Source: Candidatus Gastranaerophilales bacterium
GTDB taxonomy: Bacteria > Cyanobacteriota > Vampirovibrionia > Gastranaerophilales > Gastranaerophilaceae
Direction: 5' to 3'
Length of the DNA stretch: 64,000 nucleotides
Assembly: GCA_944326905.1 (NCBI GenBank)
Contig: CALVFU010000005.1
Location: 21,092-85,091, forward strand
In this document: positions 50,701 to 59,559 of the stretch, one piece after another
Layout of the letters: every line of letters starts with the position of its first letter
Position numbering within the stretch: the stretch's first letter is position 1
Program-made: the position numbers and the translations under genes
Notes under the pieces: generated by a model
The model's database searches: none
What the model was told of the DNA's origin: nothing
The model's input: only the letters and a program-made list of their open reading frames with translations

Positions 50701-52300
50701 TTTTTGATTCTCCTTTTTTAGTTAAGCTATGTTCTCCGATATCTTCAGTCTGCGGGTAGTCGCTTCTATAGTGTGCACCGCGGGATTCTTTTCTGTTAAG
50801 AGCTGCTTCGGTAATTAATTCTGCGGTTGCAAGCATATTTCGGTATTCATACTCTTCCATATTTAGACAGCGTTTTGTTTGCCTGAATATGGATTTTAAA
50901 TATTTTATTTGTTTTAAAGCATTGCTTAAACCTTTTTCATCTCTGATTATTCCGACATTCTCCCACATTAACTGCTGAAGTTCTTGCTTTAAACAGGCTG
51001 TATCATATATTGAGTCGTCTATATTTTGTTCGTATTGTTCGATTGTATATTTAATTGTTTCATCAATCATTTTGGGCGCAACAAGGTTGGCAAATGAGAG
51101 GTAGTCGGCAAGTGACCAGGCGCATACAACGCACTCAAGCAGAGAGTTGCTTGCAAGCCGGTTTGCCCCATGTAAGCCTGTTGATGAAACCTCTCCGATA
51201 GCGTAAAGCCCTTTTACTGACGAACAGCCGTTTAAATCTGTTTTTACTCCGCCCATAAAATAGTGAGCTGCCGGTGATACTGGGATTGGTGTTTTTGTTA
51301 TATCAATTCCGTTTTTTCTACATACTCCTGCTATTGTTGGAAATCTGTTAAGTATTGTTGAACGGTCAATACATGAGGTTTGCAGGTAAACTTTGTCCAG
51401 GTGGTTTAAGTGCATTTCTGAATTTATGGCGCGGGTGACAATATCCCTTGGGGCAAGTTCACGTTTGTCGTGGTATTTTGCCATAAACTCGTGTCCAGAT
51501 TTGTCAATAAGTTTTGCCCCTTCTCCTCTTACAGCTTCTGATATCAAAAAACGGTTCTCTCCGCCTTCCACTGCAAGTGATGTAGGATGAAATTGTATAA
51601 ATTCAAGATCTCTAAGTTCAGCCCCTGCATTGTACGCGAGGACTATTCCATCACCTGTCGCCCCTGCAGGGTTTGTTGTATATTTGTAAAGCTGTCCAAT
51701 GCCCCCTGTTGCAAGAATAGTATGTGCTGAATAAATGACTTCGTATTCATCTGATATTGAGTTATATACAATAACGCCTCGGCATTCTCCTTCCTTGCTG
51801 ATAAGCAGTTCTACAGCCAACGTATCTTCATAAACGGTAATATCATCACTTTCTAAAACACATTTGCAAAGCCCCTCATCAATTCTTCTTCCTGTAGCAT
51901 CTCCACCGGAATGAAGAATACGTCTGATACTATGAGCGGCTTCAAGAGTAAAACTCAGCGCCCCTTTGTCGTTTTTGTCAAACTCAATACCATAACCCAT
52001 TAAATCGTGAATTACTTCGTCTGAACTTTCAGAAATAAATTTTACAGCGTTTATATCGCTAAGTCCGGCTCCGGCTTTTAGTGTATCATTGATATGTGAA
52101 ACACACGAATCCGAAGGATTCTCTCTCATAACACCGACAATGCCGCCTTGGGCGTACTTGGAATTGCCGTCACCCAGTTTGTGCTTTGAAATTAAAAGAA
52201 CACCGTCAGGCAGATATGTATGTTCCACCAGTTTTAATGCTGCGTACATACCTGCTATACCGCTGCCTATAATGACTACTGAATACTTTGAATATTTCAT
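50678..52300 (-). CDS. nadB: L-aspartate oxidase NadB
   Basis: 540 residues. A flavoprotein that oxidises L-aspartate to iminoaspartate, the first step of de novo NAD synthesis. The FAD-binding N terminus is VVIIGSGIAGMYAALKL. The catalytic stretch has GGIVGV, GALSFTLEAAHSIRRILH, GDATGRRIDEGL and EFIQFHPTSLAVEGGENRFL; AAHYFMGGVKTDLNG and GLHGANRLASNSLLECVV close the domain. A helical C-terminal domain follows. The gene starts a nadB-nadC pair; the promoter (TTAGCA-N18-TATAAT) lies just upstream. Confidence 0.96.
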   Translation of the reverse strand: MKYSKYSVVIIGSGIAGMYAALKLVEHTYLPDGVLLISKHKLGDGNSKYAQGGIVGVMRENPSDSCVSHINDTLKAGAGLSDINAVKFISESSDEVIHDLMGYGIEFDKNDKGALSFTLEAAHSIRRILHSGGDATGRRIDEGLCKCVLESDDITVYEDTLAVELLISKEGECRGVIVYNSISDEYEVIYSAHTILATGGIGQLYKYTTNPAGATGDGIVLAYNAGAELRDLEFIQFHPTSLAVEGGENRFLISEAVRGEGAKLIDKSGHEFMAKYHDKRELAPRDIVTRAINSEMHLNHLDKVYLQTSCIDRSTILNRFPTIAGVCRKNGIDITKTPIPVSPAAHYFMGGVKTDLNGCSSVKGLYAIGEVSSTGLHGANRLASNSLLECVVCAWSLADYLSFANLVAPKMIDETIKYTIEQYEQNIDDSIYDTACLKQELQQLMWENVGIIRDEKGLSNALKQIKYLKSIFRQTKRCLNMEEYEYRNMLATAELITEAALNRKESRGAHYRSDYPQTEDIGEHSLTKKGESKIAYQILH

Positions 52301-52610
52301 CTCACTGCCAAGTCTTTCTTACTTATATTATAAATTAAACATATCTTTATTGCTAATAATTTTTTCAAAGCATAGTTTTGCAAAATGTAATACAAGTTAA
52401 TAGCAGCTGGACTTATACAATTCTTTTACAATTGGAAAATTTACTTTCTTTATTATTTTTGTGCGGCTGGATACACAAGTATAAAATGGTTTAAAAACAA
52501 GATATATTCTGCTAAGGTTTAATTTAAAACACTAAAGTGTATTAGTATACTGCGTTTAAGCTCATGCAATTTATGAATTTCTTCTAATTAAAAAATAAAA
52601 TTTTTTAACA
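52301..52610. other. Intergenic region between recG and nadB
   Basis: About 310 AT-rich bases. It contains the likely nadBC promoter and the palindrome at 52529-52540, possibly an operator. No coding frame with a ribosome site, no tRNA and no riboswitch-like structure could be supported on either strand. Confidence 0.4.
52327..52356 (-). promoter_or_regulatory. Candidate nadBC promoter
   Basis: On the minus strand TTAGCA (52356-52351), 18 bases, TATAAT (52332-52327), about 27 bases before the nadB start. The remaining spacer up to recG (to 52610) holds only a short hyphenated palindrome, ACACT-AA-AGTGT at 52529-52540, and no gene or hairpin terminator that I recognise. Confidence 0.4.
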
Positions 52611-54992
52611 TTAGCAGCCGAGAATATCACTGTTTAATTTTAATTGTTCTGTGTTAAGCAGAGCCGGATAATCATTAATGTTTTTAGTATTTACAAAATT
52701 TAGGGCTTCAGCCCTTGCTGTTTCCAGAATTTGAGCATCTCGTACCAGGTCTGATATTATTAAATCAGGCAGTCCGCTTTGTCTAACACCCAGAAATTCT
52801 CCCGGTCCGCGTAATTGTAAATCTTTTTCTGCTATGATAAATCCGTCGTTGGTTTCTGTCATTATATTCAAACGTTCTTTTGTCTGCTGGGTTTTCGTAT
52901 TTGAGGAAAGGACACAGTAGGATTGAATATCAGAACGCCCTACACGACCTCGCAGCTGATGAAGTTGTGACAGTCCAAACCTTTCAGCATTTTCAATTAC
53001 TATCACCGTAGCATTTGGAACATCAACGCCCACTTCTACAACGGTTGTAGATACAAGTATATCGTATTCTTTGTTTTTAAATTTTTCCATTACATCATCT
53101 TTTTCAGAATTTTTAAGTTTTCCATGGAGAAGTCCTATTTTTAAATCAGGAAATACTTCATTTTGCCATCTCTCAGCTTCAATAGTTGCGGCTTTAGCAG
53201 ATAAAGTTTCACTTTCCTCAATTAAAGGATAGACAATGTATGCTTGATGTCCTTTGGTTATTTCATCACGGATTAATTTAATAATCTGCTGTTTTGAGTT
53301 TATAAGTTTTGTTATGATAGGTTTTCTCCCTTTAGGCAGTTCATCAATAATTGTTAAATCTAAATCACCATTTAATGTAATGGCAAGAGTTCTGGGGATA
53401 GGAGTCGCAGTCATTGTAAGTATTTGCGGCAGCTTACTCTTTTTTCTGAGTGATAAACGCTGCTTGACGCCAAATCTGTGCTGTTCATCAATTACAACGG
53501 CGCCAAGGTTATTGAATTTTATATTATCCTGGATAAGTGCATGAGTGCCGACGGCAACTTTAGTTTGACCGTTAAGAATATTTTGTTCTTCTTCTCGTCT
53601 CATTTTTGCCCCAGATGAGCCAAGAAATAATCCGACACTTATTCCAAGCGGGGTAAGCCATTTAATCAGGTTGTTGTAGTGCTGCTGTGCAAGGATTTCA
53701 GTAGGCGCCATTAGTGCTGCTTGATAGCCGTTTTCAATTGCGGCAAGCAGCATTACACAGGCAACTACTGTTTTACCGCTCCCTACATCCCCTTGAAGCA
53801 GTCGCTGCATTGGCTTGTTAGAGTTCATATCGTTTAGTATTTCATTAATAGCTCTTTTTTGCGCTTTAGTAAGTTCAAAAGGCAGGCTCTTTATAAATGT
53901 CATTACGAGTCCATCCGATTTTATGCTTAGAGGATATGCGCTTAATTGAGTTTCTGTTTTTTGTCTTGCAAGTGCGAGTTTTAATTGTATGATAAAAAAT
54001 TCTTCAAAAATTAAAGAATTTCTAGCTCTCTCTAAGGTTTCCATATCTTTTGGAAAGTGAATTTGTTCGACCGCATCTGCTTTATGCAAAAAGTCATATT
54101 TTTCAATCAGGTAATCAGGAATTACGTCTTTTATTTCTTTTTTGTACATAGAAATTGCATTGTATATAGCGCGTCTTAGTGTTTTAGGATTAAGGTTTTC
54201 GCAGAGGGGATAAACAGGTACTATACGACCAAGATTGAGATTGGAGTTTTCAAAAATTTCTGCAGTCATAATTGAGTATGTAGGTTTATCGAGAGTCAGC
54301 TGTTTGTCAAATCCATTTCTTTTAACAATACCTGAAAGCATAATATTAGCGTTTTTAGGAAATTGAGCCTTTGTTCTTTCAAGCATAAATTTATTGGCTT
54401 TTCCGTAAAAAAAAGTTATTGGGAGTTTGCCGGTTGAATCTGATACAATTAGTTTGACAATACCGAGTCCGTTTTTTGAGGTATATGCTGAAACGGATTT
54501 TATATACCCAAAAACTGTTGTACTCATGCCTTCTTTTAGTGATTTGATTTTTGTTCTTGAAGAATAGTCTATATGTTTGCTTGGAAAGTAGTAAAGTAAG
54601 TCGTTTGCAGTATAAATTCCAAGTTTATTAAAATGATATGCAATTTTAGGACCTACCCCCTTAATATACATAACCTCAGTTTGAGAAGGAGGCTTAAGCT
54701 TATCCGATGCTGATTGTTCCTCCGGCGGTTTAAGTTCAGCTCGGATTGCTTTTATAAGCCGTTCAATACATCGTTTTCTGTCGAGATAATTATCTGTAGA
54801 GTAGTTGTTAAAATGTTCATATAAAACCATCCATTTAGGATTTTTCCCGGATTTCTTAATTAATGTTTTTAATTCTTGCAGAATAAATTGAGAAAAAGTT
54901 TTTTTTCGTCCTCTTACATCAATATATTTGTAAGTTGTTTCAACCTCTATGGCTTTTTTTATCAGGTCAAAATTATACACCTTTTTCTTCAA
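52611..54992 (-). CDS. recG: ATP-dependent DNA helicase RecG
   Basis: 793 residues. RecG remodels stalled forks and Holliday junctions. Motifs: wedge-domain region YIKGVGPKIAYHFNKLGIYT; LLQGDVGSGKTVVACVMLL (P-loop); DEQHRFGVKQR; LTMTATPIPRTLAIT; VSTTVVEVGVDVPNATVIVI; and QLRGRVGRSDIQSYC. An extra 100 residues before the wedge domain are typical of the cyanobacterial form. The start is either TTG 54992 or a GTG four codons on, both overlapping the cyclase gene, so translation is coupled. RecG and this cyclase being one unit is unusual. Confidence 0.95.
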   Translation of the reverse strand: MKKKVYNFDLIKKAIEVETTYKYIDVRGRKKTFSQFILQELKTLIKKSGKNPKWMVLYEHFNNYSTDNYLDRKRCIERLIKAIRAELKPPEEQSASDKLKPPSQTEVMYIKGVGPKIAYHFNKLGIYTANDLLYYFPSKHIDYSSRTKIKSLKEGMSTTVFGYIKSVSAYTSKNGLGIVKLIVSDSTGKLPITFFYGKANKFMLERTKAQFPKNANIMLSGIVKRNGFDKQLTLDKPTYSIMTAEIFENSNLNLGRIVPVYPLCENLNPKTLRRAIYNAISMYKKEIKDVIPDYLIEKYDFLHKADAVEQIHFPKDMETLERARNSLIFEEFFIIQLKLALARQKTETQLSAYPLSIKSDGLVMTFIKSLPFELTKAQKRAINEILNDMNSNKPMQRLLQGDVGSGKTVVACVMLLAAIENGYQAALMAPTEILAQQHYNNLIKWLTPLGISVGLFLGSSGAKMRREEEQNILNGQTKVAVGTHALIQDNIKFNNLGAVVIDEQHRFGVKQRLSLRKKSKLPQILTMTATPIPRTLAITLNGDLDLTIIDELPKGRKPIITKLINSKQQIIKLIRDEITKGHQAYIVYPLIEESETLSAKAATIEAERWQNEVFPDLKIGLLHGKLKNSEKDDVMEKFKNKEYDILVSTTVVEVGVDVPNATVIVIENAERFGLSQLHQLRGRVGRSDIQSYCVLSSNTKTQQTKERLNIMTETNDGFIIAEKDLQLRGPGEFLGVRQSGLPDLIISDLVRDAQILETARAEALNFVNTKNINDYPALLNTEQLKLNSDILGC

Positions 54993-56925
54993 TTACTCCC
55001 AGCACTTCATAAATATCCAGTTTTTGATGTTTGCCTCTTATTTGGACATCGGAAATTTTTATTACATTAACATTATTTTTAACCGCTTCATAAGTTGTTG
55101 GACCTATTAAAAAGTTGGTCTTATATACTTTATTATAACTTTCAATACGGCTTGCAAGGTTTACTGTATCGCCGATTACAGTGTATTCCATTCTTTTTTC
55201 TGAACCGATATTCCCTGCAAAAACCTCTCCAGTATTAATCCCTATACCTATTTCTATTTTGGGTTTACCCTCTTCCAGCCATTTATGCTGGAGTTTGCGT
55301 ACTTTTTTTAACATATCATTAGCACATTTTACTGCATTTAAAGCGTGATTTTTGTCGTGTATAGGTTCTCCAAAAATTGCCATAACTGCATCGCCTATGA
55401 ATTTATTAATTACGCCGTTATGTTCTGAGATTATGGGTTCCATTTCTGTAAAATATTCGTTTAGTATATTGGAGACTTCTTCGGCGGACATTTTTTCACT
55501 CATTGAGGTGAATCCTCGAATATCTGCAAACAAAACTGTTACAATCGATTTTTTTCCGCCGAGTTTTAATTCATCAATATTTTTAACAACATTTTCCATT
55601 ATGTCATTGGAAATGTATTTTCCCATTGCTTTTTTTATTTTTTCTTTGTTTTGACCTTCAAGAAGAAATCTGTGAAGATATCCGAAAATCATAGTTATAA
55701 TGGAAAATATAACAGGTGTTATTACATGTATTGATAAACCGTTATAAAAACAAAAACATGCAGTGATGAAGAATAACGTAAGGGATATTGTTATTATTGA
55801 AAGAGATATAAATATAGTTTTTGTTCGTATTAATAAGTAGACAAAAATTGCGGCAAATATGGATAATAGGGCATTTTGCCAAAGGTTAAGAGCTTTAAGG
55901 AAATCTTTGTGGATAGAATTGTCTAAAACTGTTGCAAGTATGTCAGTTCCCGGGTGTCTAGGCGATACGGAGGAGTGGAGAATATCAGAAAGCCCTGTAG
56001 AAGAGGCTTTAACATTTGCGCCGAGTATAATATATTTGTTGTTAAAAATTTCAGGCTCTAATTCAGTCGGTTTTCCTGCTTTTAAACGGTCATAGTCGTC
56101 AAGAATTTTTACAGCGGAGATAGTTTTATGTGAATAATTGTTTGAGTAGAGCTTGTAGTATTTGATGGGAGTTCTGTGCTGCCCGTTAAAAAAGCGTCTG
56201 TATTTGGGGGCATAAAAGTTTATTTTGTTACAGGTTATATTATTTTGAGAAACGGTACATTCTGGATTTTCGTTTGCGAGAAGGAAACCTCTAAAGGCTA
56301 AATATGGGTATAAGTACTGTTTATATGCAACAAATAGAGATATATCACGTGTTACACCGTCGTTATCCTGCGGGCAGGTAACTGGAGCGGCGTATTTTAG
56401 AACTCGATAGTACTCATCTGGAAATGGTAAAATACTTTTGAAATGGAAGCCTTCAAAATATTCTCTGTTATCTTCAACTGGCGTTGAGAATTTGTTGTAA
56501 TATTTTTCATCCTGTTTTTTGCCTTCCTGGCGGCTGCTGTAGTCTTTAAAAGTTAATTCCATGCCGGACACAAGGTTATTTAGTTTGTTAATGGAGGCAA
56601 AGTATTTTTTGTCGGAGCTTGGATTTTCTTTGTCAAGAGTACCTATAATTGCATCGTGTATAATAAGTTTAGGTTTGGCATGCTGGTTTAAATACTCAAA
56701 GATATTAGAGTACATCTCTCGTTTCCAGGGCCAGCGGTATTTAGCTATGGATTCATCGTCTATAACAATTATAATAATGTCATCAGAACCATATTTGTGA
56801 GCAGTAAAAGCTTTAAGCATGAAATCGTAAAATTTAGGTTCCAGAAATGTTGTAGAAAGCCAAAAGGCAACGAATAAGAAAAAACCTGCTGTAATAAATG
56901 TTAAGAATGTTTTTATCCCGCGCAT
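54973..56925 (-). CDS. CHASE2-domain adenylate/guanylate cyclase
   Basis: 650 residues: an N-terminal membrane helix (residues 7-27), a CHASE2 extracytoplasmic sensor (about 30-345) with DDIIIIVIDDESIAKYRWPW and KYIILGANVKASSTGLSD, three membrane helices, and a class III cyclase domain from about 455. The cyclase has VLFADIRGFTSMSEKMS and INKFIGDAVMAIFGEP, the two metal-binding Asp, and MEYTVIGDTVNLASRIE at the substrate site, so it looks active. It would make cAMP or cGMP on an extracytoplasmic signal. TATCAT six bases before its ATG predicts a leaderless message. recG overlaps its 3' end. Confidence 0.9.
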   Translation of the reverse strand: MRGIKTFLTFITAGFFLFVAFWLSTTFLEPKFYDFMLKAFTAHKYGSDDIIIIVIDDESIAKYRWPWKREMYSNIFEYLNQHAKPKLIIHDAIIGTLDKENPSSDKKYFASINKLNNLVSGMELTFKDYSSRQEGKKQDEKYYNKFSTPVEDNREYFEGFHFKSILPFPDEYYRVLKYAAPVTCPQDNDGVTRDISLFVAYKQYLYPYLAFRGFLLANENPECTVSQNNITCNKINFYAPKYRRFFNGQHRTPIKYYKLYSNNYSHKTISAVKILDDYDRLKAGKPTELEPEIFNNKYIILGANVKASSTGLSDILHSSVSPRHPGTDILATVLDNSIHKDFLKALNLWQNALLSIFAAIFVYLLIRTKTIFISLSIITISLTLFFITACFCFYNGLSIHVITPVIFSIITMIFGYLHRFLLEGQNKEKIKKAMGKYISNDIMENVVKNIDELKLGGKKSIVTVLFADIRGFTSMSEKMSAEEVSNILNEYFTEMEPIISEHNGVINKFIGDAVMAIFGEPIHDKNHALNAVKCANDMLKKVRKLQHKWLEEGKPKIEIGIGINTGEVFAGNIGSEKRMEYTVIGDTVNLASRIESYNKVYKTNFLIGPTTYEAVKNNVNVIKISDVQIRGKHQKLDIYEVLGVIEEKGV

Positions 56926-56931
56926 ATTATT

Positions 56932-56941
56932 ATGATATAAT
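56932..56941. promoter_or_regulatory. Overlapping divergent -10 elements (cyclase / aldolase)
   Basis: TATCAT on the minus strand (56937-56932) is six bases before the cyclase ATG, and TATAAT on the plus strand (56936-56941) serves the aldolase gene. The two -10 hexamers overlap by two bases, so the divergent promoters probably exclude one another. Confidence 0.45.
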
Positions 56942-56967
56942 AAATTAAAGAAAAAGGGTAGATAAAA

Positions 56968-57597
56968 ATGAGTGAAACATTAATAGATTTATTAACAAAA
57001 GAAAAATTATATCCGATAATAAGGTGTACAGAATCGGATGAAGCCATAGAAATAGGCAGAGCTATGATAAAGGGCGGAATTAAGATTCTTGAAGTAAATA
57101 TAGAGACTCCTGAATTGTACAAGGCAGTGCAAGAATTATCAAAAGAGGCATATATATGTGCCGGAAGTATAATAACGTCTTTGCAGGCGCAAATGGCAAT
57201 TGAGTGCGGCGCTGTAATGTTTTCGAGTCCGATATTTCAAATGAATCTTGTTAAAATTTCTAAAAATAAAAGAGTTCCGTTTATTGCGGGGGTTTCAACT
57301 GCAAATGAGGCATATGCTGCGTGGAAAGCAAGAGTGCTGCTGACAAAATTATTCCCGACAACTGCACTTGGCGGAATTACATACATTGAGGATTTATTGA
57401 GACAAATGCCGTTTTTGAGCCTGATGCCGACTGGAAATATTAAACTGGAAGAAGTTATTGGTTATATACGTGCAGGTGCAAAGTGTGTCGGTGTAGGGAG
57501 AGATTTGTATGCTGATTTTACGCCGGCAGAAATTACTGAAAGAGTAAAGACGGCATTAAACGATATAAAGGACTATGCAAATTGGACAAACAATTAG
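56968..57597 (+). CDS. KDPG/KHG aldolase-like protein
   Basis: 209 residues of the class I Eda aldolase fold. LYPIIRC, GGIKILEVNIETPELYKAV, AYICAGSIIT, VPFIAGVSTANEA, TKLFPTTALGG (Schiff-base Lys) and LMPTGNIKLEEV follow the order of KDPG aldolase. However, the carboxylate-binding Arg of EVTLRTP is replaced (EVNIETP) and SPG is SPI. It may therefore cleave another 2-keto-3-deoxy acid. RBS AAGGGTAGA. The next gene, a PfkB sugar kinase, overlaps it by 16 bases, which supports a keto-deoxy-sugar pathway. Confidence 0.75.
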   Translation: MSETLIDLLTKEKLYPIIRCTESDEAIEIGRAMIKGGIKILEVNIETPELYKAVQELSKEAYICAGSIITSLQAQMAIECGAVMFSSPIFQMNLVKISKNKRVPFIAGVSTANEAYAAWKARVLLTKLFPTTALGGITYIEDLLRQMPFLSLMPTGNIKLEEVIGYIRAGAKCVGVGRDLYADFTPAEITERVKTALNDIKDYANWTNN

Positions 57598-58514
57598 ACT
57601 TGGCAGTAATAGGAGAGTGCTTAATCGAACTGTCATCATTAAGTAGGCTTGAAGATGCAGATGTTTTTCATAAGAGTTATGGCGGAGATAGTGTAATATC
57701 TGCTCTTGTGGCATCAAAGCTCGGTACGGAAACAGCATTGATAACTAAACTTGGAAATGATGGTTTTGGCAGATATATTTATGATAAATTACAGATTGAT
57801 AGAATTGACACTTCGCATATAGATTTTGTACAAGAGTTGAATGGTGTTTATATAGCATCTCGAACTCCGGGCGGTAAAAACGAATTTTATTATTATAAGC
57901 GTAAATCTGCGGCTACTAAATTAAGTGATGATGATATCTCAGAAGATTTGATAACTTCATTTAAGTGCCTCTACACAACAGGTGTAACTCAGTCGTTATC
58001 TTTATCTGCCAGAAATGCCGTAAAAAAAGGCTTTAAGATAGCAAAAGAAAATGATGTAATAACGGCTTACGATCCGAATTATACTTCTTGTTTTATGTTC
58101 TCGAATGAATCTAAAGAGTTTTTAGATGAGATTATTCCTTATACAAATATAATATTTATGAGCATGAAGAACGATGTGCCGCATTTATTTGAATCTTTGT
58201 CATATGAACATATAGCAAGGAAGTTAAGTGACTATGGAGTCGAAACAATTGTAATCAAATCAAGAATTGACGGCGGATATTATACTTTTTATAATGGAGA
58301 AATGCGTTTTTGCGAGTTTTTTAATAAACTTCCTGTACTTGATTTAACTGCTTCAGGAGATGCATTTAATGGTGCATTCTTACATTCTGTCATTGCAGGA
58401 TATAGTCCTTTTGAAGCATCAAAGTTTGCATCTGTTGCCGCTGGGCTGCAAACAACAAGAATGGGTGCTGTAGAAGCTTTGCCTGACAGGGATGAAATAG
58501 CGGAGTATTTGTAA
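57582..58514 (+). CDS. PfkB-family carbohydrate kinase (KDG kinase-like)
   Basis: 310 residues. LAVIGECLIELSS, SYGGDSVISALVASKLGTET and LITKLGNDGFGRYI form the sugar-binding half, and LDLTASGDAFNGAFLHSVIA has the catalytic Asp and anion hole. It matches 2-keto-3-deoxygluconate kinases best. It starts with TTG (57582) inside the aldolase gene behind AAGGA with good spacing; no ATG is usable. With the aldolase it would make the kinase-aldolase pair of a hexuronate or KDG route, but the substrate is inferred. Confidence 0.83.
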   Translation: MDKQLDLAVIGECLIELSSLSRLEDADVFHKSYGGDSVISALVASKLGTETALITKLGNDGFGRYIYDKLQIDRIDTSHIDFVQELNGVYIASRTPGGKNEFYYYKRKSAATKLSDDDISEDLITSFKCLYTTGVTQSLSLSARNAVKKGFKIAKENDVITAYDPNYTSCFMFSNESKEFLDEIIPYTNIIFMSMKNDVPHLFESLSYEHIARKLSDYGVETIVIKSRIDGGYYTFYNGEMRFCEFFNKLPVLDLTASGDAFNGAFLHSVIAGYSPFEASKFASVAAGLQTTRMGAVEALPDRDEIAEYL

Positions 58515-59500
58515 TGAAGAAAGCGGTTTGCTCAGGGTACTACGGCTTTGATAATTTTGGTGATGATGCAGTATTGTGTGTTCTGGTTAAACTTTTTTCA
58601 AAAAAATACAATTTAACTGTTTTCAGTGCTAATCCTGTTAAAACATCAAAAGATTATAATGTTAAGACAGTATATTCATTTGATTTCTTTAAAGTTTTAT
58701 ATTCAATTGTTAAATCAGATGTACTTATTTCAGGGGGGGGCAGCTTGCTGCAGGATGTAACAAGTTTTAAGAGTTTGGTGTATTATGCCGGAATTATTTT
58801 TCTTGCTCAATTATTCAGAAAGAAAGTCATTATTTTTGCCCAAGGGGTTGGTCCTTTCGGTTCATTAGTTTCAAAACTAATTGTACGCCTGGTATTAAGA
58901 GGATGTAAATTAATTACAGTAAGAGATACCGATAGTCAAAGATTGCTAAAAACATACGGTATTGCTTCACGCTTAGTTTGTGATCCTGTTTTCACTCTTG
59001 AGATACCAGCTTGTAAAAAAGAACGCCGGCTTGGGATTCAACTAAGAGATTTTAAAGGTGTAAGTGATAATTTTTTAATGGAATTGGCAGATGCTGTTAA
59101 TGAGAATTTCCCTGATATAGATATTGTTCTTTTTTCTCTGCAGCCTTCAATTGATTTAAAAGTGTGCGAGCGTTTTAAAGAGTATTTAAACCGTGAGGCA
59201 TTAATAATTAATGGGTATGGGGTGCGGGATACAATGAAGGAAATTTCAAAACTGGAATACCTAATAGGCATGAGATTTCATGCTGTGCTTGCAGGCTTGA
59301 AATCAAATGTAAAGGTATTGCCTGTATCGTACGATAAAAAAGTTACTTATTTAGCGCTTGAGGCAGGGATTGATTATATAGAACTCAGTGACAGCGGGAG
59401 AATTGATGCAAAAGTTAAAAAATTTAAAACTGCTGATTTTAAAAATCTTTCCGGCTGGCTGGAGTCAAAAAAGCTTGATGTAAATATTTTTGATATATAA
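58514..59500 (+). CDS. csaB: Polysaccharide pyruvyl transferase CsaB
   Basis: 328 residues of the pyruvyl transferase family that adds pyruvate ketals to cell-wall polysaccharide. VCSGYYGFDNFGDDAVLCVL is the diagnostic N-terminal motif; VLISGGGSLLQDVTS, KKVIIFAQGVGPFGS and ITVRDTDSQRLL complete the first half; and LIGMRFHAVLAGLKSNVKVL contains the catalytic His region. In Bacillus and many cyanobacteria CsaB allows SLH-domain proteins to attach. TAATG overlap with the kinase stop. No SLH gene is in the window. Confidence 0.9.
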   Translation: MKKAVCSGYYGFDNFGDDAVLCVLVKLFSKKYNLTVFSANPVKTSKDYNVKTVYSFDFFKVLYSIVKSDVLISGGGSLLQDVTSFKSLVYYAGIIFLAQLFRKKVIIFAQGVGPFGSLVSKLIVRLVLRGCKLITVRDTDSQRLLKTYGIASRLVCDPVFTLEIPACKKERRLGIQLRDFKGVSDNFLMELADAVNENFPDIDIVLFSLQPSIDLKVCERFKEYLNREALIINGYGVRDTMKEISKLEYLIGMRFHAVLAGLKSNVKVLPVSYDKKVTYLALEAGIDYIELSDSGRIDAKVKKFKTADFKNLSGWLESKKLDVNIFDI

Positions 59501-59512
59501 CTTAATGTTTTG

Positions 59513-59541
59513 TTTACATTAGTTAAAATTTAAGATAGGAT
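59513..59541 (+). promoter_or_regulatory. pyrH-frr-cdsA-rnc promoter
   Basis: TTTACA (59513-59518), 17 bases, TAGGAT (59536-59541). Transcription would begin near 59548, leaving about 12 bases with AAAGGAG before the ATG at 59560. The -10 hexamer is the same as at the U32 gene. Confidence 0.55.
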
Positions 59542-59559
59542 AAAAAAAAGGAGTTTTGT

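Noticed and set aside
52529..52540. Operator for an NAD-responsive repressor
   Set aside because: The hyphenated palindrome is short and more than 200 bases from nadB; no match to a known NrtR/NiaR site that I can vouch for.
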